This document shows positions 5,757 through 6,139 of a DNA stretch of 6,139 bases, in pieces. This DNA is from Bacteroidia bacterium. Its GTDB lineage: Bacteria; Bacteroidota; Bacteroidia; NS11-12g; UBA955. Both the position numbers and the translations under genes were made by a program. The notes under the pieces were generated by a model that was given only the letters and a program-made list of their open reading frames with translations, did no database searches and was not told the origin of the DNA. Position 1 is the first letter of the stretch, and every line of letters begins with the position of its first letter. The DNA lies in NCBI GenBank assembly GCA_023254645.1, contig JALRLA010000128.1:1-6139 (forward strand), written 5' to 3'.

Positions 5757-6139
5757 TTAATCCAACAGGGTAACCGTGCCTTTGTAGACATATAGATTGC
5801 CGTCTACGTAACGGAAATAGATCTGGTAGGCATAGACGCCCTCCAATGGAGGAGCCCCGTTGTGCCCACTTCCATCCCAAGCTTCTTCGGGATTGGTGGT
5901 TTCGAAAATGATAGCACCCCAGCGATCGATGATGCGCATTTTGTAGTTCTCAATACCAAAGGAACTACTGCCTTTGAAACCTTCGTTCAATCCATCCAAG
6001 TTTGGAGAGAAGGCGTTGGGCACATGGAACAACAGTTCGGGTTTCAAGAAGATGTACTTTTCCGTGCTGTCGAAACAGCCATAGTTGTTGCTAGCCAACA
6101 AGCGAACCAAGAAGTCACCTGTTGATGAGAAGGTCAAGA
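5757..6139 (-). CDS. C-terminal end of a T9SS-secreted protein: PKD-like end plus CHU_C (type B) sorting domain; 5' part outside window
   Basis: The stop TAA is at 5759-5757 and the frame stays open to the window edge, giving about 126 residues. The first visible residues, FSSTGDFLVRLLASNNYGCFDS, look like the last strands of a PKD domain. From about residue 36 comes the gliding-motility-associated C-terminal domain (CHU_C, type B sorting). Key marks are VPNAFSPNLDGLNEGF (39-54), IIDRWGAIIFET (69-80), EAWDGS (85-90), LEGVYAYQI (98-106) and the terminal KGTVTLLD. Such domains direct large adhesins or enzymes through the type IX secretion system, and type B cargo is often exported with PorP/SprF-like partners, none of which is in this window. 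The codon at 6137 is TTG read as an internal leucine, not a start. The full-length protein's function cannot be told from this tail. Confidence 0.9.
   Translation of the reverse strand, partial: LTFSSTGDFLVRLLASNNYGCFDSTEKYIFLKPELLFHVPNAFSPNLDGLNEGFKGSSSFGIENYKMRIIDRWGAIIFETTNPEEAWDGSGHNGAPPLEGVYAYQIYFRYVDGNLYVYKGTVTLLD

Noticed and set aside
6135..6137. TTG at 6137-6135 as the start of the last minus-strand gene
   Set aside because: The frame is open to the window edge and the sequence begins in the middle of a PKD-like domain, so this is an internal leucine.

Overview
The window looks like ordinary chromosomal DNA of a Bacteroidota bacterium, most likely a free-living, type IX secretion-bearing lineage such as the Flavobacteriales or relatives. 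Four signals agree. The primary sigma factor is the short form of about 287 residues without region 1.1. Several genes are preceded by the Bacteroidota -7 box TAnnTTTG. Shine-Dalgarno sequences are nearly absent. The last gene encodes a CHU_C-type (type B) T9SS sorting domain after a PKD-like end. I cannot resolve a genus. Base composition is close to balanced by eye. No mobile element, CRISPR array, tRNA or rRNA was seen, and no stretch above 300 bases lacks a gene.

Layout. Bases 1-676 (minus) are the N-terminal half of S-adenosylhomocysteinase (ahcY), cut by the window edge. Bases 752-880 (minus) hold a 42-residue lipoprotein precursor with a Cys-x-Cys tail. It lies upstream of ahcY in the same direction, and ahcY has its own -7 box. 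A 65-bp divergent promoter region follows. Then on the plus strand come a DedA-family membrane protein (946-1593) and shikimate dehydrogenase aroE (1584-2345), which overlap by 10 nt. Next is the ferrous iron uptake operon feoA-feoB (2445-4681). It has a near-textbook Bacteroidota promoter with a palindrome over its core, and the two genes overlap by 4 nt. The primary sigma factor rpoD (4825-5688) follows, with its own -7 box. A perfect 19-bp inverted repeat at 5701-5742 is a bidirectional terminator between rpoD and a convergent, partial gene for a T9SS-exported cell-surface or secreted protein (5757-6139, minus).

How the genes relate. Most are unlinked housekeeping functions: methyl cycle, membrane lipid carrier handling, aromatic amino-acid pathway, Fe(II) import and core transcription. 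The clearest functional unit is feoAB. A coherent regulatory theme is that the window encodes the primary sigma factor together with several promoters of the type it should read. At least two of those promoters (ahcY, feoA), and probably the lipoprotein's, sit so close to the start codon that the mRNAs should be leaderless or nearly so.

I found no convincing new multi-gene system. The items most worth a second look are the tiny Cys-x-Cys lipoprotein, the degenerate guanine-recognition motifs (G4/G5) of FeoB, the palindrome over the feoAB promoter, and the strong Shine-Dalgarno plus TTG start of feoB.
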